DNA from: SOKP01 sp048887165
GTDB lineage: Archaea > Asgardarchaeota > Lokiarchaeia > Sigyniarchaeales > SOKP01
Direction: 5' to 3'
Length of the DNA: 64,000 nucleotides
Assembly (NCBI GenBank): GCA_048887165.1
Contig: JBHLJZ010000002.1
Span: 62,001 to 126,000, forward strand
The notes under the pieces are model-generated. The model did not search any database. It was not told where the DNA came from and saw only the letters and a program-made list of their open reading frames with translations. Every line of letters begins with the position of its first letter. Position 1 is the first letter of the stretch. The position numbers and the translations under genes are program-made. Below are positions 7,596-15,357 of the stretch, in pieces.

Positions 7596-9239
7596 ATGGC
7601 GAATATTGTAGATAACTTACTTAATGCCAAAGATGCAATTAGGAACTTATTTAACAGCATCCCCAATCCCTCCTATATTTTTAAACGGATTAATAATGAT
7701 TTCGAATTAATAGATTTCAACAAAGCCGCAGAAAAAGCGACTAATGGAAACATTATAAGTATGCTTAATAAAAAAGCTTCAGAATTAATTGATGGAAAGC
7801 CAGAATTAATCGAATTTCTTAATAAAACTTTAAGAGAAGAACCTATTGAATCAAAAGAAATTAGCTATAGAATGAAATCAACAGGTGAAGTTTTAATCTT
7901 ATCTATTTGGAGCCATTTTGTTAAACCAGATTTACTTATTATTCATACAGAGGATATCACTAACCAGAAATTAGCAGAAGAAAATTTAAAGAAATCAGAA
8001 CAAAAATATAGGCACTTGTTTGAACAATCTCCATATTCTATAGGATTATTAAAAATAGATGGAACGATTTTAGACCTCAATTATACTACTGAGAAATTAT
8101 TCGGTTATAAAAAAGAAGAAATTATTGGGAAGAATTACTTAGACTTAACGGTTTATCCCTCAGAGATGCATAAGATGTTAAAAAAAAGATTAGATAATCT
8201 TTTAGACGGAAAAAAATTACTTCCAGTTGAATTCCAAATATATAAAAAAGATGGTAATAAAGTTTGGATACGGTCTAGAATGTCCATTATCAAATTTGGT
8301 GATGAAACTTTAATTCAAGCTTTTATTTCAGATATAACTGAACAAAAACGCGTTGAAAAAATTGTAATGAAAAAGTTAGAAATTGAGAGACTAATTTCTA
8401 CGATCTCCTCAAAGTTTGTAGGGAATGTAGACATAGATCAAACAATAAGCTTTTCATTAAAAGAAATGGGGAAATTGATTGCTGCCAATCGAGCTTACAT
8501 TCTACTTTATAATGAAGATAAATCCCTTGAATTTTTCACACAGGAATGGTGTGTAGAGGGCATCCAACCTCAATATATTGACCCAATAATAATAAATGTT
8601 GATAAATTCCCATGGTGTATCAAGCAATATGAAGAAAAAGGTTTTATTTTCATTGATAATGTTTCTAAACTTGATAATGAAGCCAAAAATACTAAAAAGT
8701 TACTAGAAGATCTTAATATCTTTTCACTATTAGTATTTCCACTAACTATAAAAAAACAAAATTCTGGATTCATTGGTTTTGATAATTTTAATAAAATAAA
8801 AAGATGGACTAAGGAGGATTTCTTTTTATTCAAAACCTCTTCTGAAATTATTGGAAATGCTTTAGAACGAAAATGGTCCGATGAAACATTAAGAGGAAGT
8901 GAACAACTACTCGCGGGGATTATTTCATCATTAACTGAAATGATTTGCTTAATTGATAAAGAAAAAAACATTATTTGGGTTAATAATTCTACTAAAAACT
9001 TATTCGGATTAGATATTATAAACAAAAAATGCTTTGAGGTGTTTTTTGAAAGGATAAAACCCTGTAAATATTGTATAGCGGAAAAAACTTTTAATAATGG
9101 TAAAATTCATGAATTTGAAACAGAATTAATAAGTGACAAAAACAAGAAATTAAAGTGTTGGTGTACTTCTAGCTCTGCTGCTTTAAATTTAGAAGGCCAA
9201 ACAGAATTAGCAGTTTTAATTTTTCGAGAAATAAATTAA
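7596..9239 (+). CDS. PAS-PAS-GAF-PAS sensor protein without output domain
   Basis: 547 residues made almost only of sensory modules: PAS at about 15-125 (NPSYIFKRINNDFELIDFN, ending HTEDITNQK), PAS at about 135-250 (LFEQSPYSIGLLKIDGTIL to SDITEQKR), GAF at about 263-425 (LIAANRAYILLYNEDKS, SGFIGFDNF) and PAS at about 435-547 (IWVNNSTKNLFG, FREIN end). The last PAS has several cysteines (KPCKYC, CWC). No histidine kinase, GGDEF, methyl-accepting or DNA-binding domain follows. It is predicted soluble and may signal by contact with a separate partner. No response regulator is adjacent. Confidence 0.85.
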   Translation: MANIVDNLLNAKDAIRNLFNSIPNPSYIFKRINNDFELIDFNKAAEKATNGNIISMLNKKASELIDGKPELIEFLNKTLREEPIESKEISYRMKSTGEVLILSIWSHFVKPDLLIIHTEDITNQKLAEENLKKSEQKYRHLFEQSPYSIGLLKIDGTILDLNYTTEKLFGYKKEEIIGKNYLDLTVYPSEMHKMLKKRLDNLLDGKKLLPVEFQIYKKDGNKVWIRSRMSIIKFGDETLIQAFISDITEQKRVEKIVMKKLEIERLISTISSKFVGNVDIDQTISFSLKEMGKLIAANRAYILLYNEDKSLEFFTQEWCVEGIQPQYIDPIIINVDKFPWCIKQYEEKGFIFIDNVSKLDNEAKNTKKLLEDLNIFSLLVFPLTIKKQNSGFIGFDNFNKIKRWTKEDFFLFKTSSEIIGNALERKWSDETLRGSEQLLAGIISSLTEMICLIDKEKNIIWVNNSTKNLFGLDIINKKCFEVFFERIKPCKYCIAEKTFNNGKIHEFETELISDKNKKLKCWCTSSSAALNLEGQTELAVLIFREIN

Positions 9240-9268
9240 TAATTTATTGAAACTAAATATGAAAATAT

Positions 9269-9811
9269 TCAAGAAAATCTTTCTCTTTCCCTAAATTCTT
9301 TAACAGTCGTCTCTCTTTCTTCAAGGCGGTTGTTCTTTATTAAAGTTTCTTCAATAGCTTTGACTTCTGATCTAGTTTCTATATTATAGTTTAATAATTT
9401 CTCCAGAATCTCTTTTTCACCTAAGCCCATATTATAATATTCCTTAAATCTCTCGATGGCTTTCTCATTATAGAAAAAATATTGTTTATTAAGATATATA
9501 ATTAACCAACCTTTTTTTTGTTGCTTTTGAGACAAACTAAACAACTCTTCTTGAATTTTAGCCAACGGTCGTTTTAACTTCCTTGCAATAGTTTTATCAT
9601 CTAAGGAGTAAAACCCGTGCATAAATTTCATGAGTTTTTTAGAAAAGAATAGCTCTGGAATATAACTTAGAAGGTATAAAACAATAGTAATAATTGTCAT
9701 CCATATTGCTATTACAGGATTAATGAAGAAAATTATAATTATAATTATGACAAGAATTAAAAACCATTTTCTTCCAATAGATTTTAGAATAACTTTATAC
9801 TTTTTTGGCAT
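9269..9811 (-). CDS. Membrane-anchored protein with cytosolic helical domain
   Basis: 180 residues of unknown function. Two hydrophobic segments lie close together at about 15-32 (isoleucine-rich) and 33-52, forming a hairpin in the membrane. The remaining ~130 residues are charged and helical; the segment around LDDKTIARKLKRPLAKIQEEL looks like a short helix-turn-helix-like unit, followed by a strand (GWLIIYLNKQYFFYN) and more helices. A membrane-tethered regulator is possible but not established. It is convergent with the PAS/GAF sensor gene. Confidence 0.6.
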   Translation of the reverse strand: MPKKYKVILKSIGRKWFLILVIIIIIIFFINPVIAIWMTIITIVLYLLSYIPELFFSKKLMKFMHGFYSLDDKTIARKLKRPLAKIQEELFSLSQKQQKKGWLIIYLNKQYFFYNEKAIERFKEYYNMGLGEKEILEKLLNYNIETRSEVKAIEETLIKNNRLEERETTVKEFRERERFS

Positions 9812-9881
9812 CTTTTCTCTAATTAGAGCTATTAATTATGATATATCTTATAATTATTCCTTTAATAAAATTATTATCTAG

Positions 9882-9893
9882 AAAATTAAAAAA
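9882..9893 (-). terminator. U-tract terminator after 5S rRNA
   Basis: On the minus strand a T-rich run (two T tracts, 9888-9893 and 9882-9885) begins 12 bases beyond the last base pair of 5S rRNA helix I. Archaeal RNA polymerase ends transcription at such U tracts, so this is the likely 3' end signal. Confidence 0.55.
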
Positions 9894-9904
9894 GATATAA
9901 CGAC

Positions 9905-10088
9905 TTATAACCACAAGAAAAGCGTGACCGGGTATTATCCTCGTAAACCATGACCGTAAGCAAACTTACAGTTTGTAGCTTCCCATAGATCGCAACTAAA
10001 GTACTATCTACAACGATTACAAGTTTAACTGCCGGGTTCGGATGGTTCCAGCGCTGTAGCGAGTCGCTACTAATTCATGTGGTTATAA
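9905..10088 (-). rRNA. rrf: 5S rRNA with 55-nt insertion
   Basis: Isolated 5S rRNA gene; no 16S or 23S is nearby. The ends form a perfect 11-bp helix I (10078-10088 with 9905-9915). The conserved loop C core CCGAACCCGG followed by AGUUAAA is present, flanked by helix III (GCUGG/CCGGC), and the beta arm has the loop E signature AGUACU opposite UGGGAAG closed by GUUGUAG/CUACAAAC. The gene is 184 nt instead of about 120-125. The excess is 55 nt at 9916-9970, between helix V and the 3' strand of helix I, and includes a 7-bp hairpin (CUGUAAG, loop UUUG, CUUACGG). A short hairpin UAGCG/CGCUA also enlarges the 5' side. Mature ends are inferred from helix I. Confidence 0.85.
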
Positions 10089-10104
10089 TCGCATACTTTA
10101 ACCA

Positions 10105-10130
10105 TTATATAAGATTAGCTATTTTATAAT
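10105..10130 (-). promoter_or_regulatory. Possible TATA elements of the 5S rRNA gene
   Basis: Reading the minus strand, ATTATAAAAT (10121-10130) and TTATATAA (10105-10112) lie about 40 and 20 bases upstream of helix I. Either could be the TATA box of an archaeal promoter; the first would give a short 5' leader removed by processing. Confidence 0.35.
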
Positions 10131-10244
10131 AAAATGCTTTCCTTATGTGGTTAAGAGTAATTAGTGATAATAAAACCTAATAATTAAACTTTGTTATATC
10201 GAATGGTTAAATTTAAAAGGAATAGTTTGATGTGAGCTTATGAC

Positions 10245-10790
10245 ATGCTGTACCAAATAATTATGCAAGATGTAGGATTTTGGATTTATATTTTAAATTT
10301 ATCTCTTGTCATTTTTGCAAGATTTCTTGATATGATAAGTACCTATTATGTTAGTAAAGAGTTACAATTAGAAACTAACAAATTAGCAAGAAAAGTGGGA
10401 TGGAAAGGAATGATTTTTATGCAAATACCAATAATTATAATAGGAACACTAGATTTTTATTTTGCTCTTTTTATTTTTTGTTGGTCCCTATTGCTTTTCG
10501 GAAATAATATTCAAGGAAGTTGGTATATCAAAAAAATAGGAGAGGATAGCTACCAAAAAGAACTTGCTTCCCATTTAGAATCCGTAAAATCCTGTAAGAT
10601 TATTATTAGTGAATTATCTTATCTTTTAACCTTTAGTTTTACTGGTTTATTGATATTAATTTCTATTTTTGTATTTAATGATGAAATAGCAGTCTTTTTT
10701 ATCTCTTTGGCATTGATCTGCCAAGGATTAATTGGCACAGTTAGAACGATACGTTACTTATTAGATTTAAAAAAAGCAAAAAAGAAATAA
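10245..10790 (+). CDS. Four-helix integral membrane protein
   Basis: 181 residues with four predicted membrane segments at about 10-33, 55-80, 122-145 and 148-168, and a charged C-terminus (LKKAKKK). The first helix carries ARFLDMISTYY, followed by a loop with ETNKLARKVGW; such an aspartate in helix 1 plus a polar E-x-N loop is seen in small prokaryotic DUF5658-like membrane proteins. The ATG at 10245 is used; an internal ATG six codons later is possible. No operon partner. Confidence 0.6.
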   Translation: MLYQIIMQDVGFWIYILNLSLVIFARFLDMISTYYVSKELQLETNKLARKVGWKGMIFMQIPIIIIGTLDFYFALFIFCWSLLLFGNNIQGSWYIKKIGEDSYQKELASHLESVKSCKIIISELSYLLTFSFTGLLILISIFVFNDEIAVFFISLALICQGLIGTVRTIRYLLDLKKAKKK

Positions 10791-10821
10791 TTATAAGATA
10801 ATCTTGAAAAATATAGAAAAT

Positions 10822-12975
10822 TTAAATTAAGGTTCTAAATTTAACAGAATTCTCTTTAATTCCAAGATACATAATATAAAAGGAAACTCCAGCAAGAGTT
10901 ATGACCATTATAAGAACAACTATTAATATATAATCGGTTAATGGTTTGGGAATGGAAAACCTATAATCTTCTTCATGTATTATCTTTGTTTTATTCGAGT
11001 AGTCTCTAAGTACAATTACATATGAGTAATCTCCTGGTTTTAACTTATTGAACTCTAAATGAAATTCTTGATTATTTTCTTGGAATTCATTACCTAATTG
11101 ATAATATGTATAATCTTTAAAGTTATTATCAGATAACAATAAGAATATACTTTCAATTCCAGATTGATTATCATAAGCTTGAAATGTAAAATGAATATTA
11201 TCAGATATAGTAGGATTCTTTGGGACGCATTCAAAATCTAATAATTGGGGTTCGAAAACATCAGAAAGAGTAGAAAAATTAAATTTTGAAGGAATTAAGT
11301 TATGTCCAGTGATTGTAACATTATAAAATTCATTAGGTTGAACAGGAAGCCGAAATGCAACCTCCCCTTCCTTATTTGCATATACTGTTCGATATTTGCC
11401 ATCTGATGTTCGTAAATGTATTCTTGCATAAGGTACAATGCTCCCATTATTGTCTTTAATTGTTAATGAAACACACTGACCTTCATAAATATTATTGACG
11501 AATAAATCTGGAACACTCATTGGGATATTAGTGTAAACATCCAGCTCAGGATCTCCAAGTAAATTATAAGTTAAAACATTTTTCCGCTGATATTCGAATT
11601 GTATTGATGTGGCACCTCTCTTAAAGTAATCACTATTCAAATATGAAACTTTAGAATCATATAAAGCTTTTCCTTGCTGGAATTTTTTTTCTTGAAAAAA
11701 TTCTTCCCAAAAAAGCTTAGCATTTCCACGATTCAATTTCTCGAGGTAAGTGTCAATTGGTAGGAACCAATTAACCCTAATTCCTCCAATATATCCTATT
11801 GCTCCCGAATCAGTTTTCTTTATTAAAGTTTCTCCTATACTATCATCATTTTTATCATAAGAAGAAGTAGTACACACATCGGCATAAATTAACGATGGTT
11901 TATCAAAATTTATACACAATGAAGCATCAGTATTAGTAAAATAAATAGATCCGCTTTCATCAGCATAGGTATAAGGATCTCCATGACCTGCAAATATAAT
12001 GGTACTATAATTACTGTTAAATTTATTAACAAAATTAGTAGGACTAAGAGGTAATTGTTCATTAGGTGGAGGTGGAATGGTAGGAGTGAAGTTAGAAGTG
12101 GTTTTTACCAAATGGGTAAAATTCATATTAGTTAGAGTGTAATGTTGCCATATATATTGGGTTAAACGAGCTTCGTCTTCAGGAGGAGAATACATTGATA
12201 TACCGCCAGCTAATAGCATTTTATTCATCCAATCCCCTACAAGAGGATCATTTTCATACTTTAATGATTTATTAACCATAATAGCAAGTTCAATTGCATT
12301 ATCTGCTGGAAAACGCCCGACATAAACCTCTGGTGTCCAAGAAATTTCATCAACACCCTGTGCATTGTTTGTAGAATTTTCACCCCATTTTCCATCATTA
12401 TCATTATCCCATGTTCCATCTAAATCCGCATAATAAAAATCTGTAGGTTTATAATAATCATCCCAGTTACTATATTCACTCTCTCCAGGTACATCAACAA
12501 CATCAGGATTATATACTTCTCTGATAGGTATTAAACTCCCTTCTGCATCGCCAGCTAATAGCACCCACTGCACATTTTCTTGTTCATAATAAGATTTTAT
12601 CATATTTCTAATTTTTTCAGCGTTATCAGAACCACTATATGCCGAATAGTTGCTGAGTATAATAGTTTTTACTCCTTTTTCATTTTTCCAATTCATTAAG
12701 GGGGTTATAGCATCAACAAAATCTTGATCATCAGGGGTAATAATTAACATTTCTATATTAGGATCATACCACGATTGATTCAGAGCAATATAATCTATAT
12801 CCGGTAATAAAGATAAATTAACATCTTGATATCCATTACTAGGACTTATAAAATCTAATTTTTCAACATCTGCCCTATAATTATCATTAAAAGTAGCAAT
12901 AGCTACAATAAACGGTGGCGATAAAAGAGCTAGAAGAATTAAAAATGATATTAGCTTATTATAAAACCCTTTCAT
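10822..12975 (-). CDS. Gingipain-like (C25) membrane-anchored peptidase
   Basis: 717-residue extracellular cysteine peptidase of the caspase/gingipain type. A signal peptide lies at 1-27 and a membrane helix at about 685-708 with a short cytosolic tail, so the protein is anchored at the cell surface. The peptidase core has VLLAGDAEG (about 138-146), the catalytic histidine His331 in FAGHGDP and the catalytic cysteine Cys368 in YADVCTTSS, followed by GAIGYIGG. After it come an immunoglobulin-like module (about 495-580, KDNNGSIVPYARIHLRTSDG) and a second beta domain. Unlike classical gingipains I see no adhesin repeats. Family call is strong; substrate unknown. Confidence 0.85.
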   Translation of the reverse strand: MKGFYNKLISFLILLALLSPPFIVAIATFNDNYRADVEKLDFISPSNGYQDVNLSLLPDIDYIALNQSWYDPNIEMLIITPDDQDFVDAITPLMNWKNEKGVKTIILSNYSAYSGSDNAEKIRNMIKSYYEQENVQWVLLAGDAEGSLIPIREVYNPDVVDVPGESEYSNWDDYYKPTDFYYADLDGTWDNDNDGKWGENSTNNAQGVDEISWTPEVYVGRFPADNAIELAIMVNKSLKYENDPLVGDWMNKMLLAGGISMYSPPEDEARLTQYIWQHYTLTNMNFTHLVKTTSNFTPTIPPPPNEQLPLSPTNFVNKFNSNYSTIIFAGHGDPYTYADESGSIYFTNTDASLCINFDKPSLIYADVCTTSSYDKNDDSIGETLIKKTDSGAIGYIGGIRVNWFLPIDTYLEKLNRGNAKLFWEEFFQEKKFQQGKALYDSKVSYLNSDYFKRGATSIQFEYQRKNVLTYNLLGDPELDVYTNIPMSVPDLFVNNIYEGQCVSLTIKDNNGSIVPYARIHLRTSDGKYRTVYANKEGEVAFRLPVQPNEFYNVTITGHNLIPSKFNFSTLSDVFEPQLLDFECVPKNPTISDNIHFTFQAYDNQSGIESIFLLLSDNNFKDYTYYQLGNEFQENNQEFHLEFNKLKPGDYSYVIVLRDYSNKTKIIHEEDYRFSIPKPLTDYILIVVLIMVITLAGVSFYIMYLGIKENSVKFRTLI

Positions 12976-13092
12976 TTCAATTCATTAAAATAAAAAATAA
13001 AGTGATATTTATGTATTTTTGAAATTAAAATTATATTTACGAATATTATTACTTATTAAACATAAGAATAGATCAGACATTGTATAAATATT

Positions 13093-13320
13093 ATGCCTTT
13101 AAGATTTAATACATGTCCTCATTGTAATAAAAGAATTGTATTTCAAATAGAAAAGAATGATATTGATCCTTCCCAATATCCTGCTCCTGTTTACATCAGA
13201 CATAATACTGTGTCTTGTGGTAAACTTTCCACATTTTATCTTGATAGTCTTTTAAGAGTATCTTATAAAGAACTTGAAAAGAAACCGGGAGGAATAAAAA
13301 CCATTGAAATTGTAGAATAG
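13093..13320 (+). CDS. Small zinc-binding protein
   Basis: 75 residues. A CPHC knuckle (Cys8, Cys11) together with His37 and Cys42 (VSCGK) could bind one zinc ion. The protein is compact, with a C-terminal helix-strand (SYKELEKK, IKTIEIVE). I do not recognise the family. It precedes the aIF2 gamma gene on the same strand by about 140 bases and is divergent from the peptidase gene. Confidence 0.6.
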   Translation: MPLRFNTCPHCNKRIVFQIEKNDIDPSQYPAPVYIRHNTVSCGKLSTFYLDSLLRVSYKELEKKPGGIKTIEIVE

Positions 13321-13457
13321 ATTTGATTTATTTACTTTTTTTGGAAATCTTATATTTAAGGATTAATTTAATATTAAATACTTTCTATAACTATCGTAGA
13401 AAATGTAATAAAATTGTTTAATATAAAGTTTTCAAAAAGTTTTAAATTTTAACCATT

Positions 13458-15005
13458 ATGTCAAACAATCTAGAAGATGTTGCTGGAATTGGAAAGGCTA
13501 CTGCAGAAAGAATGAGGTCTTCAGGTATTAACTCTGTTGAAGAATTAGCATCACTTAAATTAGAAGATTTAGTAAAACTAAATATAAAAGGTGTGGGAGA
13601 GTCTACTGCCACAAAATATATTAAGAATGCTAAAAAATTGCTTTCAGAGACAAAGAAAAAAGAAACTGAAATTCCCAAAAAATCTATTAAAGAGGAACCA
13701 GTCCCCAAAAAAAAAGTTAGAGAAAAAGCTTTAGATGTAAAAGATGCTATAAAACAACAAGCTGAATGTAATATAGGATTGGTAGGTCATGTTGATCATG
13801 GTAAAACAACATTAGTCAAAACTCTTACAGGTGATTGGACTGATCGCCATTCTGAAGAACAGGAAAGAGGTATTTCAATCAAATTAGGATATTCAAATGC
13901 TACTATTTTATATTGTTCTGAATGTGATAAATATTTAACATACTATATGGCAGAAAAGGCAAGAAAAAAAGGAAAACCACGATTTATTTGTCCAGATTGT
14001 CAGGGTGGATTAGAATTTAGAAGAAATATTTCATTTGTTGATGCTCCGGGTCATGAAATATTAATGGCAACAATGCTTAGTGGTGCATCTCTAATGGATG
14101 GTGCATGTTTGTTAATTGCTGCTGATGAAGATTGCCCTCAACCACAAACCCGAGAACATTTAGAAGCTTTACATATTGCGGGAATTGAAAAGATTATAAT
14201 AATTCAAAATAAAATTGATGCTGTTTCAAAAGAACAAGCATATGAGAATTTCAAACAAATAAAAGAATTCATAAAGGGAACAGTAGCTGAAAATGCTCCA
14301 ATTATACCTATTTCAGCTGTTTTTAGTTCAAATATTGAATTAGTTGTCAGGGCTTTTGAGGAAATAATACCGACGCCTAAATTTGATGAAGAAGAAGAAT
14401 TTCAATTTCTTATTGCTCGATCATTTGATATAAACCGTCCAGGTACAGAAATTTTAAACTTAAAGGGAGGTGTTGTTGGAGGTTCAGTATTAAAAGGAAA
14501 AATCAAAATTGGGGAAGAAATCGAAATTAAGCCTGGACTAAGAGTAAAAAATAATTATATCCCAATTAAATCAAAAATTGTTAGTATCAGTCAAGGGAAT
14601 AATATTTTAAATGAAGCCAAACCTGGTGGATTGATTGGTTTAGGAACAAAATTAGATCCTGCTCTGACAAAGGGGGACTCATTGATTGGTCAATTAGGTG
14701 GAAAGCCAGGGACATTACCTAATATAATATCCGAAATTAAATTGAAAGTAAATCTTCTAGACCGAGTTATAGGATCTGAAGACCAAATAAAAGTACATGA
14801 ATTAAGACATAATGAGAAACTATTATTAGTGGTAGGTACTGAAAAAACAGCAGGTACAGTTACAAAAATCTTGAAAGATTCTTATATACTTTCTTTAAAT
14901 CCTCCTATATGCCCTCCAAATGATTTTATATTTGCTATTTCTCGAATAATTAATAGACGTTATCGTTTAATAGGATATGGTGAACTTATTAATCATGACT
15001 TATAA
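13458..15005 (+). CDS. eif2g: Translation factor aIF2 gamma with N-terminal HhH region
   Basis: GTPase subunit of aIF2, which delivers initiator Met-tRNA to the ribosome. The GTPase core has GHVDHGKT (110-117), the switch-I region, a zinc knuckle (Cys153, Cys156, Cys178, Cys181), DAPGHE (195-200) and NKID; two beta-barrel domains follow. Archaeal aIF2 gamma is usually near 410 residues; this one has 515. The extra ~100 N-terminal residues hold two helix-hairpin-helix-like units (LEDVAGIGKATAERMRSSGI and LNIKGVGESTATKYI, about 5-55) and a lysine-rich linker (56-100). Such RadA/topoisomerase-like HhH pairs bind nucleic acid. The extension is in frame with the ATG at 13458, with no internal stop. 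Confidence 0.93.
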   Translation: MSNNLEDVAGIGKATAERMRSSGINSVEELASLKLEDLVKLNIKGVGESTATKYIKNAKKLLSETKKKETEIPKKSIKEEPVPKKKVREKALDVKDAIKQQAECNIGLVGHVDHGKTTLVKTLTGDWTDRHSEEQERGISIKLGYSNATILYCSECDKYLTYYMAEKARKKGKPRFICPDCQGGLEFRRNISFVDAPGHEILMATMLSGASLMDGACLLIAADEDCPQPQTREHLEALHIAGIEKIIIIQNKIDAVSKEQAYENFKQIKEFIKGTVAENAPIIPISAVFSSNIELVVRAFEEIIPTPKFDEEEEFQFLIARSFDINRPGTEILNLKGGVVGGSVLKGKIKIGEEIEIKPGLRVKNNYIPIKSKIVSISQGNNILNEAKPGGLIGLGTKLDPALTKGDSLIGQLGGKPGTLPNIISEIKLKVNLLDRVIGSEDQIKVHELRHNEKLLLVVGTEKTAGTVTKILKDSYILSLNPPICPPNDFIFAISRIINRRYRLIGYGELINHDL

Positions 15006-15021
15006 CGATCTTAAAAATAAT

Positions 15022-15351
15022 TTATGAAGAGTAGGAAAGAAAAATTTCTCTTATTTTTCCTTTAATTAAGTTAATCGAAGAATCTACTTGACTAAATAGT
15101 TTTTGAAGTGTTTCAATTACTTCTTCATCAATATCAACATTTTGAGGTCGTGATATGGTTTGTTTTGTTTCATATAAAATTAAAGAGTTGTTTATTTTCG
15201 CTAAAAAATGGAGTATAATTTCAATCTTAAATCCAGTGGATAAATCGATATTGTTTTTTGTTTCTTTAAATTCGTAAAAAATCTCATTCATGACACGTCT
15301 TTCTAAAAAGGTAAGAAAATTTTCAATGTTATCAACAAATATTACAATCAA
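15022..15351 (-). CDS. Small helical protein, unknown
   Basis: 109 residues, mostly helical and acidic, with no family I can name. The start is TTG at 15351, preceded by GGTAAAA that overlaps the end of the upstream gene; only six bases separate the two genes, so translation is probably coupled to the surface protein gene. An internal ATG (MNEIFYEF) 20 codons later is the alternative. Presence in an operon is the best evidence that it is real. Confidence 0.5.
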   Translation of the reverse strand: MIVIFVDNIENFLTFLERRVMNEIFYEFKETKNNIDLSTGFKIEIILHFLAKINNSLILYETKQTISRPQNVDIDEEVIETLQKLFSQVDSSINLIKGKIREIFLSYSS

Positions 15352-15357
15352 TTTTAC

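Noticed and set aside
10021..10088. tRNA suspected from the GGGTTCGGATGG stretch
   Set aside because: No acceptor or anticodon arms fit; the stretch is loop C of the minus-strand 5S rRNA.
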